61,608 nucleotides of DNA from Nitrosomonas communis (GCF_024102715.1 NZ_JAGFJM010000078.1:1-61608); one strand, 5' to 3'; shown: positions 17,357 through 27,182, counted from the stretch's first letter. Notes: generated by a model from the sequence alone, not told the origin. A program made the numbers and translations.

Positions 17357-18217
17357 ATGACACTAATCGATTCTCTTCACAGTGCTCCAGCACTGTTCAT
17401 TGCTTTAAGCAGCATGATAGGCATAGCGATAGGCAGTTTCTTGAATGTAGTCATTCATCGATTACCTAAAATGTTGGAACAGGCATGGCACCGGCAATGC
17501 GCTGAATTACGCGGAGAAAATGCTCATGACTTACCCGCATTCAATCTTGTAACCCCCCGCTCTACTTGTCCTCATTGCGGCCATAAAATCACCATGCTTG
17601 AAAATATTCCTATTATCAGTTATTTGTTTCTGCGAGGATACTGTTCACAATGCCATACGCGTATATCCCTTCGCTATCCTATCGTTGAAGCACTGACAGG
17701 CATAATAAGCGGTTTTACTGCCTGGTATTTCGGTTTCAGCTTGACTGCTATTGCTGCCTTGATTTTTATTTGGGCAATGATTGCACTCACTTTTATTGAT
17801 CTCGACATGCAATTATTACCGGATGCGATCACCCTACCCTTACTCTGGATTGGGCTATTATTTAATTTAGGCCATGGCTTTACTGATATTCGATCAGCCA
17901 TCATCGGTTCAGTTGCCGGTTACCTTGTTTTGTGGGCAATTTACTGGTGCTTCAAGCTCACCACTGGAAAAGAAGGTATGGGCTACGGTGATTTCAAACT
18001 GCTCGCTGCAATCGGCGCATGGCTAGGCTGGCAGATGCTGCCATTAGTTATTCTGTTTTCTTCGTTTGTGGGAGGGATAATTGGTATCTTCCTGATATTA
18101 TTCAAAAAATACCAGCGAAATGCCCAAATCCCGTTTGGTCCTTATCTTGCTGCAGGAGGTCTGATCGCCTTATTCTGGGGAAATAAAATTAACCACGCTT
18201 ATCTGGGCTTATTCTAG
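17357..18217 (+). CDS. pilD: Prepilin peptidase / N-methyltransferase PilD
   Basis: This inner-membrane aspartic protease cuts the leader of type IV prepilins and methylates the new N-terminus. The N-terminal cytoplasmic loop carries two CxxC pairs (CPHCGHK and CSQCHTR). The two catalytic Asp motifs are IDLDMQLLPDAITLP and GYGDFKLLAAIGAWLG. About eight hydrophobic segments are seen and the 286-residue length is typical. It stands between pilC and coaE, a very common arrangement. Confidence 0.96.
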   Translation: MTLIDSLHSAPALFIALSSMIGIAIGSFLNVVIHRLPKMLEQAWHRQCAELRGENAHDLPAFNLVTPRSTCPHCGHKITMLENIPIISYLFLRGYCSQCHTRISLRYPIVEALTGIISGFTAWYFGFSLTAIAALIFIWAMIALTFIDLDMQLLPDAITLPLLWIGLLFNLGHGFTDIRSAIIGSVAGYLVLWAIYWCFKLTTGKEGMGYGDFKLLAAIGAWLGWQMLPLVILFSSFVGGIIGIFLILFKKYQRNAQIPFGPYLAAGGLIALFWGNKINHAYLGLF

Positions 18218-18220
18218 CGC

Positions 18221-18832
18221 ATGCCTTTTATTATCGGATTAACTGGAGGCATCGGCTGTGGCAAATCCAGTGCGACAAACTTTTTTGCGGCTCATGGCAT
18301 TGATATTATCGATACCGATCAAATCGCGCATGAATTAACACAACCGACAGGCAAAGCGGTTGATATCATTCAAAAAACATTTGGCACTGAACTTGTCACC
18401 AAAGATGGCGCTTTGGATAGAAGCAGAATGCGCAAACTAGTGTTTTCAAATCAGTCCCTCAAAGATAAGCTGGAGGCTATCCTGCATCCGCTTATTTACC
18501 AAGAAGTGGTGCACCGCATTAGCTTTGCATCTTCTGCTTATATCATCGTTGCCGTGCCATTACTACTGGAAACAAAGGAATTTCAGAAACTAGTCGACCG
18601 AATTTTGGTAATTGATTGCACTGAACAACTGCAGATTTCACGTACTATCGCACGCAGCAAACTGAACGAACAAGAAGTACGCGCCATTATGGCGACACAA
18701 GCTTCACGCAAAGACCGTTTAGCGCAAGCTGATGACATCATAGTCAATGACCAGGATCTTGATTACTTGCATAACCAAGTCGAAATGCTTCATCTAAAAT
18801 ATCTTGCCCTGTCGAAAGACAAATCAAGCTAA
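18221..18832 (+). CDS. coaE: Dephospho-CoA kinase
   Basis: It phosphorylates the 3' hydroxyl of dephospho-CoA, the last step of coenzyme A synthesis. The P-loop GGIGCGKS is at residues 9-16, followed by DTDQIAHELTQP and AVPLLLETKEF, which are family landmarks. The 203-residue length is normal. It starts three bases after the pilD stop, so the two are translated from one message. Confidence 0.96.
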   Translation: MPFIIGLTGGIGCGKSSATNFFAAHGIDIIDTDQIAHELTQPTGKAVDIIQKTFGTELVTKDGALDRSRMRKLVFSNQSLKDKLEAILHPLIYQEVVHRISFASSAYIIVAVPLLLETKEFQKLVDRILVIDCTEQLQISRTIARSKLNEQEVRAIMATQASRKDRLAQADDIIVNDQDLDYLHNQVEMLHLKYLALSKDKSS

Positions 18833-18943
18833 CCTAGCCAACTGTTCTGGCCTTGACTAAAAGAATTAAACTTTCATGCAGAAATGATGCTTCATCGCGT
18901 ATGATTCTGATATGCTATTAATACTCCAAGTAACATAATTACC

Positions 18944-19699
18944 GTGATTTGCTACGAACATCCCCTCAATGAACGAATTCGCACCTTGTTGCGACTCGAA
19001 GATTTATTCAACAAAGTTGATTTCTTTTCAGCACGTGACACGTCCGTTGAACATCATGCTGCGCTTGTTGCGTTATTTGAGATTCTAGATGTAACCGGCC
19101 GCGCTGACCTTAAATCGGATTTACTGCAAGAGTTGGAACGGCAAAGAGGCTTGCTGGAAGGTTTGCGCAAAAATCCGGAGATTTCTGAAGAAGCATTAGA
19201 TAGTATACTCAATGACATCAAAGTCACATTTCGAGATTTATTGAATATTCCTGGCCGAATAGGCGGACACCTCCGTGATAATGAATGGTTGATGAGTATC
19301 AAACAACGTATGAGCATCCCTGGTGGCGCATGCGAGTTTGATTTACCATCCTATCACTATTGGTTAAATATAGTGCCGGAGGTACGCCATCATGATTTTA
19401 GTGAATGGATCACACCGTTATTACCCATTCGTAGCAGTTTTAGTATCGTATTAAAATTACTCAGAAACAGCGGCAAAACGTTTCACCATACTGCTTATCA
19501 AGGTTTATTCCAGCAAACCGATTCTGGTCATTTAGCGCATATGCTGCGTCTCAAAATCGATAAAGAACTTCCGTGCGTACCTGAAATCAGTGCCAATAAA
19601 TATGCACTCAATATACGTTTCATTCCGTTTGGATCAGACCAGAAAACTGGTGTTTACGAGGAAGATGTTGATTTTGAGTTAACTTATTGTAATCTGTAA
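18944..19699 (+). CDS. zapD: Cell division protein ZapD
   Basis: ZapD binds the C-terminal tail of FtsZ and bundles its filaments at midcell. The 251-residue protein begins MICYEHPLNERIRTLLRLED and contains RSSFSIVLKLLRNSGK, both matching the family. The start is GTG at 18944. No good Shine-Dalgarno sequence is seen, but the N-terminus lines up with relatives. It lies between coaE and yacG, its usual neighbours. Confidence 0.94.
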   Translation: MICYEHPLNERIRTLLRLEDLFNKVDFFSARDTSVEHHAALVALFEILDVTGRADLKSDLLQELERQRGLLEGLRKNPEISEEALDSILNDIKVTFRDLLNIPGRIGGHLRDNEWLMSIKQRMSIPGGACEFDLPSYHYWLNIVPEVRHHDFSEWITPLLPIRSSFSIVLKLLRNSGKTFHHTAYQGLFQQTDSGHLAHMLRLKIDKELPCVPEISANKYALNIRFIPFGSDQKTGVYEEDVDFELTYCNL

Positions 19700-19711
19700 C
19701 GGTATAAAGCA

Positions 19712-19894
19712 ATGAAAAAGACTATTGTTAATTGCCCTCAATGCGGCCAAGCTGTCGTCTGGAGTACAGCAAACCGCTATCGCCCATTCTGCTCCGAACG
19801 TTGCAAAATGTACGATCTGGCACAGTGGTCGACAGAGTCTTATCGCATACCGGAGATTGAGCAGGAAGAAATCAACAGCAAGAAAAAAGTGTGA
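19712..19894 (+). CDS. yacG: DNA gyrase inhibitor YacG (zinc protein)
   Basis: This 60-residue zinc protein binds GyrB and blocks gyrase in E. coli. Four zinc ligands are present, Cys8, Cys11, Cys27 and Cys31 (CPQCGQ and CSERCK), followed by the conserved DLAQWSTESYRIP. It starts 12 bases after zapD in the conserved coaE-zapD-yacG order. Confidence 0.95.
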   Translation: MKKTIVNCPQCGQAVVWSTANRYRPFCSERCKMYDLAQWSTESYRIPEIEQEEINSKKKV

Positions 19895-19922
19895 CTATTA
19901 GCAAAAAAACCGATATCTTTAG

Positions 19923-20909
19923 TTAATCCTGCAGCACATTACCGAACAGCATTTTATCTTTGTTTGTCACCCAAACATTCCGCATCATGGCGATACCATG
20001 ACCACCCTGCTCCAGGGCAATAGCCAAATCAGCGTAAGCTAAACCACCCAGCGCATAGACTGGCAAGGAATAATCACGAATCAATGAAGAAAACCTTTGC
20101 CAGCCAAGCGCAGCTGCGCAAGGATGACTTGATGTCGGTGCCAGCGGCCCTAACACAACAAAATCCATCCCGATACGCTCCGCTTGAGAAAGCTCCTCGG
20201 CATTATGACAGGATGCACCACACCAGTTCACTTCGGGACGGCCAGTCAGTGACATGAGCTGCGCAGATGTTAAATGTACACCATCTGCACCCAATTCCCG
20301 GGAAAGTGAGATATTGCTATTGATTAATACTTTGGCCTGGAAGGCATGCGCACGTTTAATCATTTCATTTGCTAGCCAATAGAATCTGTCGCTCGCCAGC
20401 CACTTCTCACGAATCTGCAAAAACCTCAAGCCCTGCTGCAAAGCAGACTCAAGTTTACGCAGCATCGCTGCTTCACCTAACTCGGCTGCATTGGTAATCG
20501 CATAAACTGCTGGCAAGGCAAGCGCCCGCATCACCGCTAGGTTGGCTGGCAGCAAAGGTGTTACTGACACGTTATCAATCGTTTGCCAGGATAACCTTTG
20601 ATTCTCCCGCGCCCGTGGTTCACCTTGCCATTCCATTACCCGATAAAAATGCAGACGAACTGTCGCATGTGGATAAGTAAATACACGCGTGATCCAGGGA
20701 TAAGCCTGCTTGAGCTGAATACCGAGCTCTTCCTGTAATTCCCGCTCAATCGCTTGCAAGGCAGATTCTCCTGCTTCGACTTTCCCGCCGGGGAATTCCC
20801 AATAACCTGCATATGGCTTACCTTCCGGCCTGCTCGTCAGTAGAAAATGACCATCTGGGCGCACGATGACTGCTGCTGCCACTTCAACCACCGGAATAGA
20901 TTGCGTCAT
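19923..20909 (-). CDS. Nudix hydrolase (MutT-like) fused to a ThiE/TenI-like domain
   Basis: Residues 1-135 form a Nudix domain with the box GGKVEAGESALQAIERELQE, intact for metal-dependent hydrolysis; MutT relatives remove 8-oxo-dGTP. Residues 140-325 form a TIM barrel of the thiamine-phosphate synthase/TenI family: FLQIREK, ADGVHLTS, GASCHNAEEL, FVVLGPLAPTSSHP, VYALGGL. Where ThiE has the substrate-binding NDR, this reads INSNIS. The lysine usually found after the GP...PT motif is absent, so thiamine synthesis is doubtful. The ATG at 20909 is chosen over a TTG five codons upstream. It is the third gene of argJ-DUF815-Nudix, 19 bases after its neighbour. Confidence 0.9.
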   Translation of the reverse strand: MTQSIPVVEVAAAVIVRPDGHFLLTSRPEGKPYAGYWEFPGGKVEAGESALQAIERELQEELGIQLKQAYPWITRVFTYPHATVRLHFYRVMEWQGEPRARENQRLSWQTIDNVSVTPLLPANLAVMRALALPAVYAITNAAELGEAAMLRKLESALQQGLRFLQIREKWLASDRFYWLANEMIKRAHAFQAKVLINSNISLSRELGADGVHLTSAQLMSLTGRPEVNWCGASCHNAEELSQAERIGMDFVVLGPLAPTSSHPCAAALGWQRFSSLIRDYSLPVYALGGLAYADLAIALEQGGHGIAMMRNVWVTNKDKMLFGNVLQD

Positions 20910-20928
20910 GAGACCGCCCGCCAACCAG

Positions 20929-21822
20929 TCACAAGCTATTTTTGCAGGAAGAAGGGTGACTCATCAGCTTGTGCTTTCCAGTCCAATCCCGCGCAAATTG
21001 CCATGCCGCCCGCCCACTGCGTGAACCACGCGCAAGTGCCCAGCGCAATGCTTCTTCGCGCATGGGTGCAGTCATTCTCCGGCTACCGTAAAAAGCAAGC
21101 CAGTAACGGACAATTTCCAGGTATTGCGTTTGATCAAAAGGATAAAACGAGAGCCACAATCCAAAACGTTCCGACAGTGAAATCTTTTCCTCGATAGCCT
21201 CACTGGGGTGAATATCGCCATCGATATGGCGCGTAGCAAGATTATCCCGCATGAACTCAGGTATCAGATGGCGGCGGTTGGAAGTCGCATATACCAGCAC
21301 ATTATCGGATGCTGTCGCAATAGAGCCATCCAGCACGACTTTCAATGCTTTATAGCCCGGCTCATCGGTTTCAAAAGACAAATCATCGCAATATAAAATA
21401 AAACGCTCCGGCCGATGAAAAATGCGCTCAACGATATCATGCAAATCAGTGAGATCATGTTTTTCTACTTCGATCAGCCGCAGGCCCTTGCTTGCATATT
21501 TGTTCAGCAATGCTTTGACCAGAGACGATTTTCCCGTCCCTCGCGCTCCGGTCAGCAACACGTTATTGGCAGGATAACCAGCCACAAATTGATGCGTATT
21601 TTGATCGATCAGTCGCTTCTGCTCATCGATCCCGTGCAAGGCCTCCAGTACGATATTATGTGGCTGGGAAACGGCTTGGATATATCCCGTATTAGCCTGC
21701 TTGCGCCAGCGGAATGCGATTGCGGAGTCCAGATCGGTATCGGCTGGCCTGGCAGGCAATACTCTCTCGATATGAGCAAGCAACCTGTCCAAATGAGCAT
21801 AAAATGAATCATTATCATTCAT
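20929..21822 (-). CDS. DUF815-family P-loop ATPase
   Basis: This is an AAA-like ATPase of the DUF815 family with unknown substrate. Walker A is GARGTGKSS, Walker B is FILYCDDLSFE, and a sensor-like ATSNRRHLIPE follows. Its 297 residues are typical. The ATG at 21822 is used; two codons earlier there is only a TTG. The gene follows argJ by six bases and precedes the Nudix-ThiE fusion by 19, so all three are probably one operon. The same trio occurs in other betaproteobacteria, but no joint function is established to my knowledge. Confidence 0.88.
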   Translation of the reverse strand: MNDNDSFYAHLDRLLAHIERVLPARPADTDLDSAIAFRWRKQANTGYIQAVSQPHNIVLEALHGIDEQKRLIDQNTHQFVAGYPANNVLLTGARGTGKSSLVKALLNKYASKGLRLIEVEKHDLTDLHDIVERIFHRPERFILYCDDLSFETDEPGYKALKVVLDGSIATASDNVLVYATSNRRHLIPEFMRDNLATRHIDGDIHPSEAIEEKISLSERFGLWLSFYPFDQTQYLEIVRYWLAFYGSRRMTAPMREEALRWALARGSRSGRAAWQFARDWTGKHKLMSHPSSCKNSL

Positions 21823-21828
21823 AATCAA

Positions 21829-23058
21829 TCAACTACGGTAATCAGCATTGATTTTCACATAATCATAAGAAAAATCACACGTCCATATTTTGGTTGCAGT
21901 CGTACCCCGATTTAATACCACGTGCACGATGATTTCAGACTGCTTCATCACGCGCTGACCGTCCTGCTCGCGATAGCTGTTAGCTCGGCCGCCATGTTCT
22001 GCCACCAACACCTCATTGAGGTAAAGTTGAATATTGCTGACATCGAGATCGTCTATGCCAGCATAGCCGATAGCAGCGAGTATTCTCCCAAGATTAGGGT
22101 CAGAAGCAAAGAAAGCTGTCTTGACCAATGGTGAATGCGCAATGGCATAAGCAACCTGGGAACACTCTTTCAGCGTTTTTCCTTTTTCTACTTGCACCGT
22201 GATGAATTTGGTAGCACCTTCGCCATCGCGCACAATCATCTGCGCCAACTGCACCGCCACTGCCAGAATGGCCTCCTGTAGCTGACAAAAATCTGGACTT
22301 TCCAGCCGAGTAATCTGCGGATGCGGCGCAGCCCCCGTTGCCAGCAACATTAACGCATCATTGGTGGAGGTATCACCATCGACTGTAATCCGGTTGAAGG
22401 AATGATCGGCCACATGGCGTACCATCTGCTGTAACAGCGACTGAGAAATATTGGCGTCGGTCGCAATATAGCCCAGCATGGTTGCCATATTCGGATGGAT
22501 CATGCCCGACCCCTTGGCAATGCCGGTTATCGTGATCGTCTCGCCCTGAATTTGAATTTGGCTGGAGACACCTTTGGGAACGATATCGGTCGTCATGATC
22601 GCCTGGGCAGCAGCAAACCAGTTATCAGGTTTAAGATCGCCCACTGCGCGCGGCAGTCCCTTAATGATGCGCTCGACTGGCAGTGGCTCCATAATCACCC
22701 CCGTGGAGAAAGGCAGCACTTGCTGAGGAAGACATCCAAGCAGTTTGGCTACTTCCTCGCATGTTGCACGCGCATGGATGATGCCTGCTTCTCCCGTACC
22801 GGCATTAGCATTGCCGGTATTGATAACCAGCGCATAAATTGAATTGGCGGCAGACAAATGTGCTTTCGCCACAACCACTGGCGCAGCGCAAAAGCGGTTT
22901 TTAGTAAAAACTCCTGCGACACTGACATTTTCAGCAAGCGCAATAAGCAGGAGATCTTTACGGTCAGACCGCTTGATACCTGCTTCAGCAATACCCAGGG
23001 AAATACCCTGAACCGGTAATAATTGTTGTGGCAACAAGGGAGGAATATTAACTGGCAT
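21829..23058 (-). CDS. argJ: Glutamate N-acetyltransferase / N-acetylglutamate synthase ArgJ
   Basis: ArgJ moves the acetyl group from N-acetylornithine to glutamate in arginine synthesis and may also use acetyl-CoA. It is made as a proprotein that cuts itself before a Thr. That Thr lies in [18 protein letters not shown], with the upstream oxyanion motif SGMIHPN intact. [15 protein letters not shown] is another signature. The length of 409 is normal. It is the first gene of the argJ-DUF815-Nudix operon. Confidence 0.96.
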   Translation of the reverse strand: MPVNIPPLLPQQLLPVQGISLGIAEAGIKRSDRKDLLLIALAENVSVAGVFTKNRFCAAPVVVAKAHLSAANSIYALVINTGNANAGTGEAGIIHARATCEEVAKLLGCLPQQVLPFSTGVIMEPLPVERIIKGLPRAVGDLKPDNWFAAAQAIMTTDIVPKGVSSQIQIQGETITITGIAKGSGMIHPNMATMLGYIATDANISQSLLQQMVRHVADHSFNRITVDGDTSTNDALMLLATGAAPHPQITRLESPDFCQLQEAILAVAVQLAQMIVRDGEGATKFITVQVEKGKTLKECSQVAYAIAHSPLVKTAFFASDPNLGRILAAIGYAGIDDLDVSNIQLYLNEVLVAEHGGRANSYREQDGQRVMKQSEIIVHVVLNRGTTATKIWTCDFSYDYVKINADYRS

Positions 23059-23190
23059 AAATAAAATTATTAAGAAAAATGCATTATCGTAACGTATCTT
23101 GGATCAGTGGTTTCAATAATCCGAACTCAGCCTATTTGGCACCTCATACATTGGCCGGTAAAATCAAATAATTTATCCAACAGGAACAGC

Positions 23191-23418
23191 ATGAATTTTG
23201 ATAAAGAACTCGACGTACGCGGGTTAGTTTGTCCCTTGCCGATACTACGCACTAAAAAATCGCTGGCAGATATGTCTCAAGGACAAATACTGAAAATTAT
23301 CGCCACTGATCCTGCTTCTGTCATTGATTTTCAGGTCTTTGCCGAACAAACAGGCAACCAGCTACTATCACTAGTTGAAATGACCGGCGAATTCTTATTT
23401 TACTTAAAAAAGAAATGA
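23191..23418 (+). CDS. tusA: TusA/SirA-family sulfur carrier protein
   Basis: This small protein carries persulfide sulfur on a cysteine for tRNA thiolation or sulfur metabolism. The 75-residue protein starts MNFDKELDVRGLVCPLPILR. Cys14 in CPLPILRTKK is the sulfur-carrying residue. The start at 23191 has AGGAAC before it; the longer frame beginning at 23107 adds a tail unlike the family. It is monocistronic. The 200 bases to the convergent pmbA end show no gene. Confidence 0.92.
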   Translation: MNFDKELDVRGLVCPLPILRTKKSLADMSQGQILKIIATDPASVIDFQVFAEQTGNQLLSLVEMTGEFLFYLKKK

Positions 23419-23618
23419 TTCCCTTCATTAGATCAACGAGATGATCACTGGAAAAAATAACAATCAGCAATACGAATAATTGAAGCAGGCAAAAAAAGCA
23501 CGCATTACCTGAGACCATGACTAACGGCTGAATCAAAAACAAGTAGGTAACTATCGTAACGAGAAGACGGACGCAGCAAGATTTGCTCCCAAGCGCGCGC
23601 TCATTTGTTGCAGCCTAT

Positions 23619-24977
23619 TTAATGTCCGGCAACTGTCATACGCTCTATCAACAGCGAGCCGCATTGTTTGGAGCCACGTACAATCCTATCGCTACCTACC
23701 GCTACTATTCCTTGCAGCATTTCCTTCAAATTGCCTGCTATCGTAATTTCCTCGACCGGATAACATAATTCACCATTCTCTACCCAGAAACCACTCGCGC
23801 CCCGCGAATAATCTCCCGTTACCCCATTTACACCGTGACCGAGTAACTCTGTTACCAGCAAGCCTCTGTTCATTTTTTTTAGCAAAGCAGAGAACGGTAA
23901 TGGTGCCGCTTTTTCCAGAACCAGATTGTGATTGCCCCCTGCATTACCGGTTGTGCGCAACCCAAGCTTGCGTGCTGCATAGCTGTTGAGAAAATATCCT
24001 TGCACAACCCCATTTTCCACGACGTTACGCTCATACGTGGCTACTCCCTCATCATCAAATGCACAGCTCGCTAATCCCTTCTTGATATGGGGCAATTCAC
24101 GTATTTGAATATCTGGTGAAAATACCTGCCTTCCGATACTATCCAGCAAGAATGATGATTTACGGTAAAGACTGCTGCCGCTGACAGCTTGAGTAAAATG
24201 CCCGATCAGACTGGAGGCAATCGGCGCTTCAAACAATACCGGCACTTCGCAGGTAGCAATTTTTTTTGCGCCCAAGCGGGCAACGCTCCGCATACCTGCT
24301 TTTTTACCCACCTCAGTAATAGGCTCCAGATCGGCTGCATCACGCGCCACACTGTACCAATAGTCACGCTGCATCGTATCCTGCTCAGCAGCAATGACTG
24401 CACAACTGATACTGTGCCGCGAAAGTGGATATCCCCCTGTAAAACCAAGACTATTTGCGTACACGAATTGTGAAGTATTGACTGAAATGGTCGCTCCTTC
24501 CGAGTTGGTGATACGCTTATCGACTGCAAACGCCGCTGCTTCGCAACCTTGCGCAAGTTCAATTGCCTGCTCGACTGACAACTCCCACGGATGATACAAA
24601 CTGAGATCAGGAAACGAGCTTGCCAGCAACGTCGCGTCGGCCAATCCTGCACAATCATCTGCAGCGGTATGGCGTGCGATCGAAAGCGCAGCTGCCACCG
24701 TATCACCGATGGCTTGTGGTGAAAAATCTGAGGTACTGGCATGACCGCGCTTTTGGCCAATATACACTGTCACAGACAGACCCTTATCGCGCGTGTGCTC
24801 AATGGTTTCCACAGCGCTTTGCCGCACTGTGACATTCAATCCGCAGCCATCAGAGACATTGGCCTCACATGCACTGGCGCCCCCTTTCCTAGCATGATCC
24901 AGAATATCATGTGCTATCTGCTGAAGGACTTCAAACGGATAAGAAAAATGCTGAAATGACGAAATATCATTATCCAT
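23619..24977 (-). CDS. pmbA: Metalloprotease PmbA/TldE
   Basis: PmbA (TldE) forms a heterodimer with TldD that trims unfolded or leader peptides; in E. coli it matures microcin B17. The 452-residue protein has the family pattern, including GSSLYRKSSFLLDSIG, DDEGVATYERNVVENG, GLLVTELLGHGVNGVTGDYS and the C-terminal GSDRIVRGSKQCGSLLIERM. The partner tldD is not in this window. Its start region is divergent from darP, 66 bases apart. Confidence 0.95.
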   Translation of the reverse strand: MDNDISSFQHFSYPFEVLQQIAHDILDHARKGGASACEANVSDGCGLNVTVRQSAVETIEHTRDKGLSVTVYIGQKRGHASTSDFSPQAIGDTVAAALSIARHTAADDCAGLADATLLASSFPDLSLYHPWELSVEQAIELAQGCEAAAFAVDKRITNSEGATISVNTSQFVYANSLGFTGGYPLSRHSISCAVIAAEQDTMQRDYWYSVARDAADLEPITEVGKKAGMRSVARLGAKKIATCEVPVLFEAPIASSLIGHFTQAVSGSSLYRKSSFLLDSIGRQVFSPDIQIRELPHIKKGLASCAFDDEGVATYERNVVENGVVQGYFLNSYAARKLGLRTTGNAGGNHNLVLEKAAPLPFSALLKKMNRGLLVTELLGHGVNGVTGDYSRGASGFWVENGELCYPVEEITIAGNLKEMLQGIVAVGSDRIVRGSKQCGSLLIERMTVAGH

Positions 24978-25043
24978 ATAATTGGTTTAATAAAAATCAA
25001 TTTATTAAGGGAAATTTAATAAGATTCACTCTCAAAGAACGCT

Positions 25044-25607
25044 ATGATAGCAGCTTATCGTGATCGCATTACAGAACTAGCCATGCAAGATAATCTAAAA
25101 AATAACGCCACGCTGGAACCGCCACTTAGCAAAACACGCCGTAAACAGGCGATGCACGCATTGCAGGATATTGGTGAACAGCTCGTCGCGCTTGATGCCA
25201 AACAAATAGCTGAGCTCGATTTGCCGGAAACACTCAGGGACGCTATTCTTGAAACCAAACTTATCACCAAACATGAAGCACGCCGACGCCAGCTGCAATA
25301 TATAGGTAAGCTGATGCGGGAAATTGATATCGCGCCTATCCAGGAAAAAATCAATGCAAGGCAACACACCAGCCTGCACCATACTGCATGGTTACATCAA
25401 CTTGAACGCTGGCGTGAGCGTCTTCTGACAGATGAAACTGTTTTTACTGAATTTGGGCAGCAATACCCTCATGCTGATTTACAACGTTTGCGTACACTGG
25501 TACGCAACGCCAATCAAGAAAAACTCGCAGGAAAACCTCCTAAGAATTTCCGAGCGTTATTCCATGAATTACGCACAATTATTCCTGAAAAAACAATTTT
25601 AAGCTGA
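25044..25607 (+). CDS. darP: Ribosome biogenesis protein DarP/YjgA (DUF615)
   Basis: In E. coli this protein associates with late pre-50S particles. The highly charged helical protein has RRRQLQYIGKLMREIDIAPI and HADLQRLRTLVRNANQEK, then GKPPKNFRALFHELR, matching the family. The listed start gives 187 residues; an ATG at 25083 (MQDNLKNN) gives 174 and is also plausible. The divergent neighbour is pmbA, a pairing seen in many proteobacteria. Confidence 0.92.
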   Translation: MIAAYRDRITELAMQDNLKNNATLEPPLSKTRRKQAMHALQDIGEQLVALDAKQIAELDLPETLRDAILETKLITKHEARRRQLQYIGKLMREIDIAPIQEKINARQHTSLHHTAWLHQLERWRERLLTDETVFTEFGQQYPHADLQRLRTLVRNANQEKLAGKPPKNFRALFHELRTIIPEKTILS

Positions 25608-25658
25608 TGTCAGGAGCTAGCTGGAAATAATTGCATACGAGATGAAAATTTTACCTTG

Positions 25659-26666
25659 TTAATCGATCGACTCACCCATGAGGTAAGTCAGAAATTTTTG
25701 ACGTGTTTCTGTGGAAGCATCCCTGAATAATCGGTAAAGAGCATGCTGATTGAAATCTTGCAAATTCATCTCTATTCCCCATAACGGTGCAATCGTCGTA
25801 GGCAAATTTGAGTAGCGCACGTCAACCAGAAGATCAGGGTGTTCAGGCTGAATAGCGACAAAACCGGCAGAAAAAACAGTAAAGCGAGCAATATCTTTCG
25901 CTAACGTTGAGTCTTTGGGCAATTGATCAGAAAACTGATCAATTGTGAATTTTTCGATAGACTCTCCCGGATAGATACGAGATGCAGAAAATAATCCCAC
26001 CCGAATCGCATCGACATAAAACTTTCCATCTGTTTCATAAATCGAACGCCATAGCACTAAATTGGCCAATGTCGGTTTCACCAGCAACTGCTCGGTAACA
26101 TGCCCTCTGGAATCGGCCAGAGCTGCAGCCATGGTTTCTGCTCGTTGCAACTGCACCCAGCCAAATAAAAGATAAATCCCGGCAATAACCAAGCCAGTTT
26201 TCGCAGCGCGTACCGCATGCTTCTTGTACGTCCAAATGACTGCTATCAGCAATATCAAGGTAAAAATGGGATCAATGACTGAAATGATATTGAACGCGAC
26301 ACGATCCTCGCTGACCGGCCAGAATAAATGGGTGCCATAGCTAGTCAATGCGTCCAATACACCACTGAGGCTATAACCCAAAAAGCAGAACAGGTATAAC
26401 CGTGCAAAAGATAATCGTCTGCGCAGAAATGGCCAGAAGATAAGCGCTGCGATCAAGCCACCGAACGGAACAAAAAAGATGGAATGGGTAAAATGGCGAT
26501 GAAATTCAACTGTTAATAAGGAATCATTGGATGATTGAATCAGAATATCCGCATCCGCCAGCAACCCAGCAAAGAACCCGGCTACAGTGGCCATGCGTAT
26601 TTCATCTTTTCGAGTACCCGCCTGTGCCAGACTAGCGCCCAATAATCCTTGCGTAAGCAGATCCAT
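25659..26666 (-). CDS. YdjM-like membrane-bound metal-dependent hydrolase family protein
   Basis: The 335-residue protein opens MDLLTQGLLGASLAQAG and has EFHRHFTHSIFFVPFGGL, the His-rich motif of the YdjM (LexA-binding, membrane-bound hydrolase) family. About five membrane helices fill the first 190 residues, followed by a soluble C-terminal part of about 140. The substrate is unknown. The ATG at 26666 is preferred to a TTG three codons before it. It stands alone after the cysteine operon. Confidence 0.82.
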   Translation of the reverse strand: MDLLTQGLLGASLAQAGTRKDEIRMATVAGFFAGLLADADILIQSSNDSLLTVEFHRHFTHSIFFVPFGGLIAALIFWPFLRRRLSFARLYLFCFLGYSLSGVLDALTSYGTHLFWPVSEDRVAFNIISVIDPIFTLILLIAVIWTYKKHAVRAAKTGLVIAGIYLLFGWVQLQRAETMAAALADSRGHVTEQLLVKPTLANLVLWRSIYETDGKFYVDAIRVGLFSASRIYPGESIEKFTIDQFSDQLPKDSTLAKDIARFTVFSAGFVAIQPEHPDLLVDVRYSNLPTTIAPLWGIEMNLQDFNQHALYRLFRDASTETRQKFLTYLMGESID

Positions 26667-26765
26667 GTTTAACAAACAATTATCAAAAAAGAATGGGTGA
26701 TCAGTGTGGTTTGATTAACAAGCAGAGTCTTGACCTCTCTGGATATGGAGACCACTCAATGAAAA

Positions 26766-27182
26766 CTAGAGACAATCCGGATTAAGAATATCAACACCAG
26801 CTTGCGCAATTTGTGCATCCTGATAAGATCTTACGCCACTGACACCAATTGCGCCGACAAATTGATTTCCCAGGACAATAGGTAATCCCCCTTCAATAGG
26901 AAGTGCTCCAGGCAAACTTAAATAACGCACATGTCCTTGATTGACTTGCTCCTCCAGGATTTTAGTTGGTCGCCGAAAGGCGATGGCTGATCTAGCTTTT
27001 TGTATAGCCACCTCGATGCTGCCATATTGCGTATTATCCAGCCGCATCAAATAAAGTAAATGACCGCCTTCATCCACAATAGCGATCACTACTGGCCAAT
27101 TATTGCGCTTGGCTTCTGCTTCTGCAGCCGCAGCAATTTCCTTGGCATCATCGAGTGTCAGAAAAAGTTTGCTATTTGCCAT
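26766..27182 (-). CDS. GlcG/HbpS-family (DUF336) protein
   Basis: This is a 138-residue single-domain protein of the GlcG/HbpS fold. Family landmarks are LTLDDAKEIAAAAEAEAKRN, VVIAIVDEGGHLLYLMR, a run like ARSAIAFRRPT, and GGLPIVLGNQFVGAIGVSG. Some members bind haem or cobalamin; the ligand here is unknown. No signal peptide is seen. It begins 21 bases after the cysE stop and is probably cotranscribed with cysK and cysE. Confidence 0.88.
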   Translation of the reverse strand: MANSKLFLTLDDAKEIAAAAEAEAKRNNWPVVIAIVDEGGHLLYLMRLDNTQYGSIEVAIQKARSAIAFRRPTKILEEQVNQGHVRYLSLPGALPIEGGLPIVLGNQFVGAIGVSGVRSYQDAQIAQAGVDILNPDCL

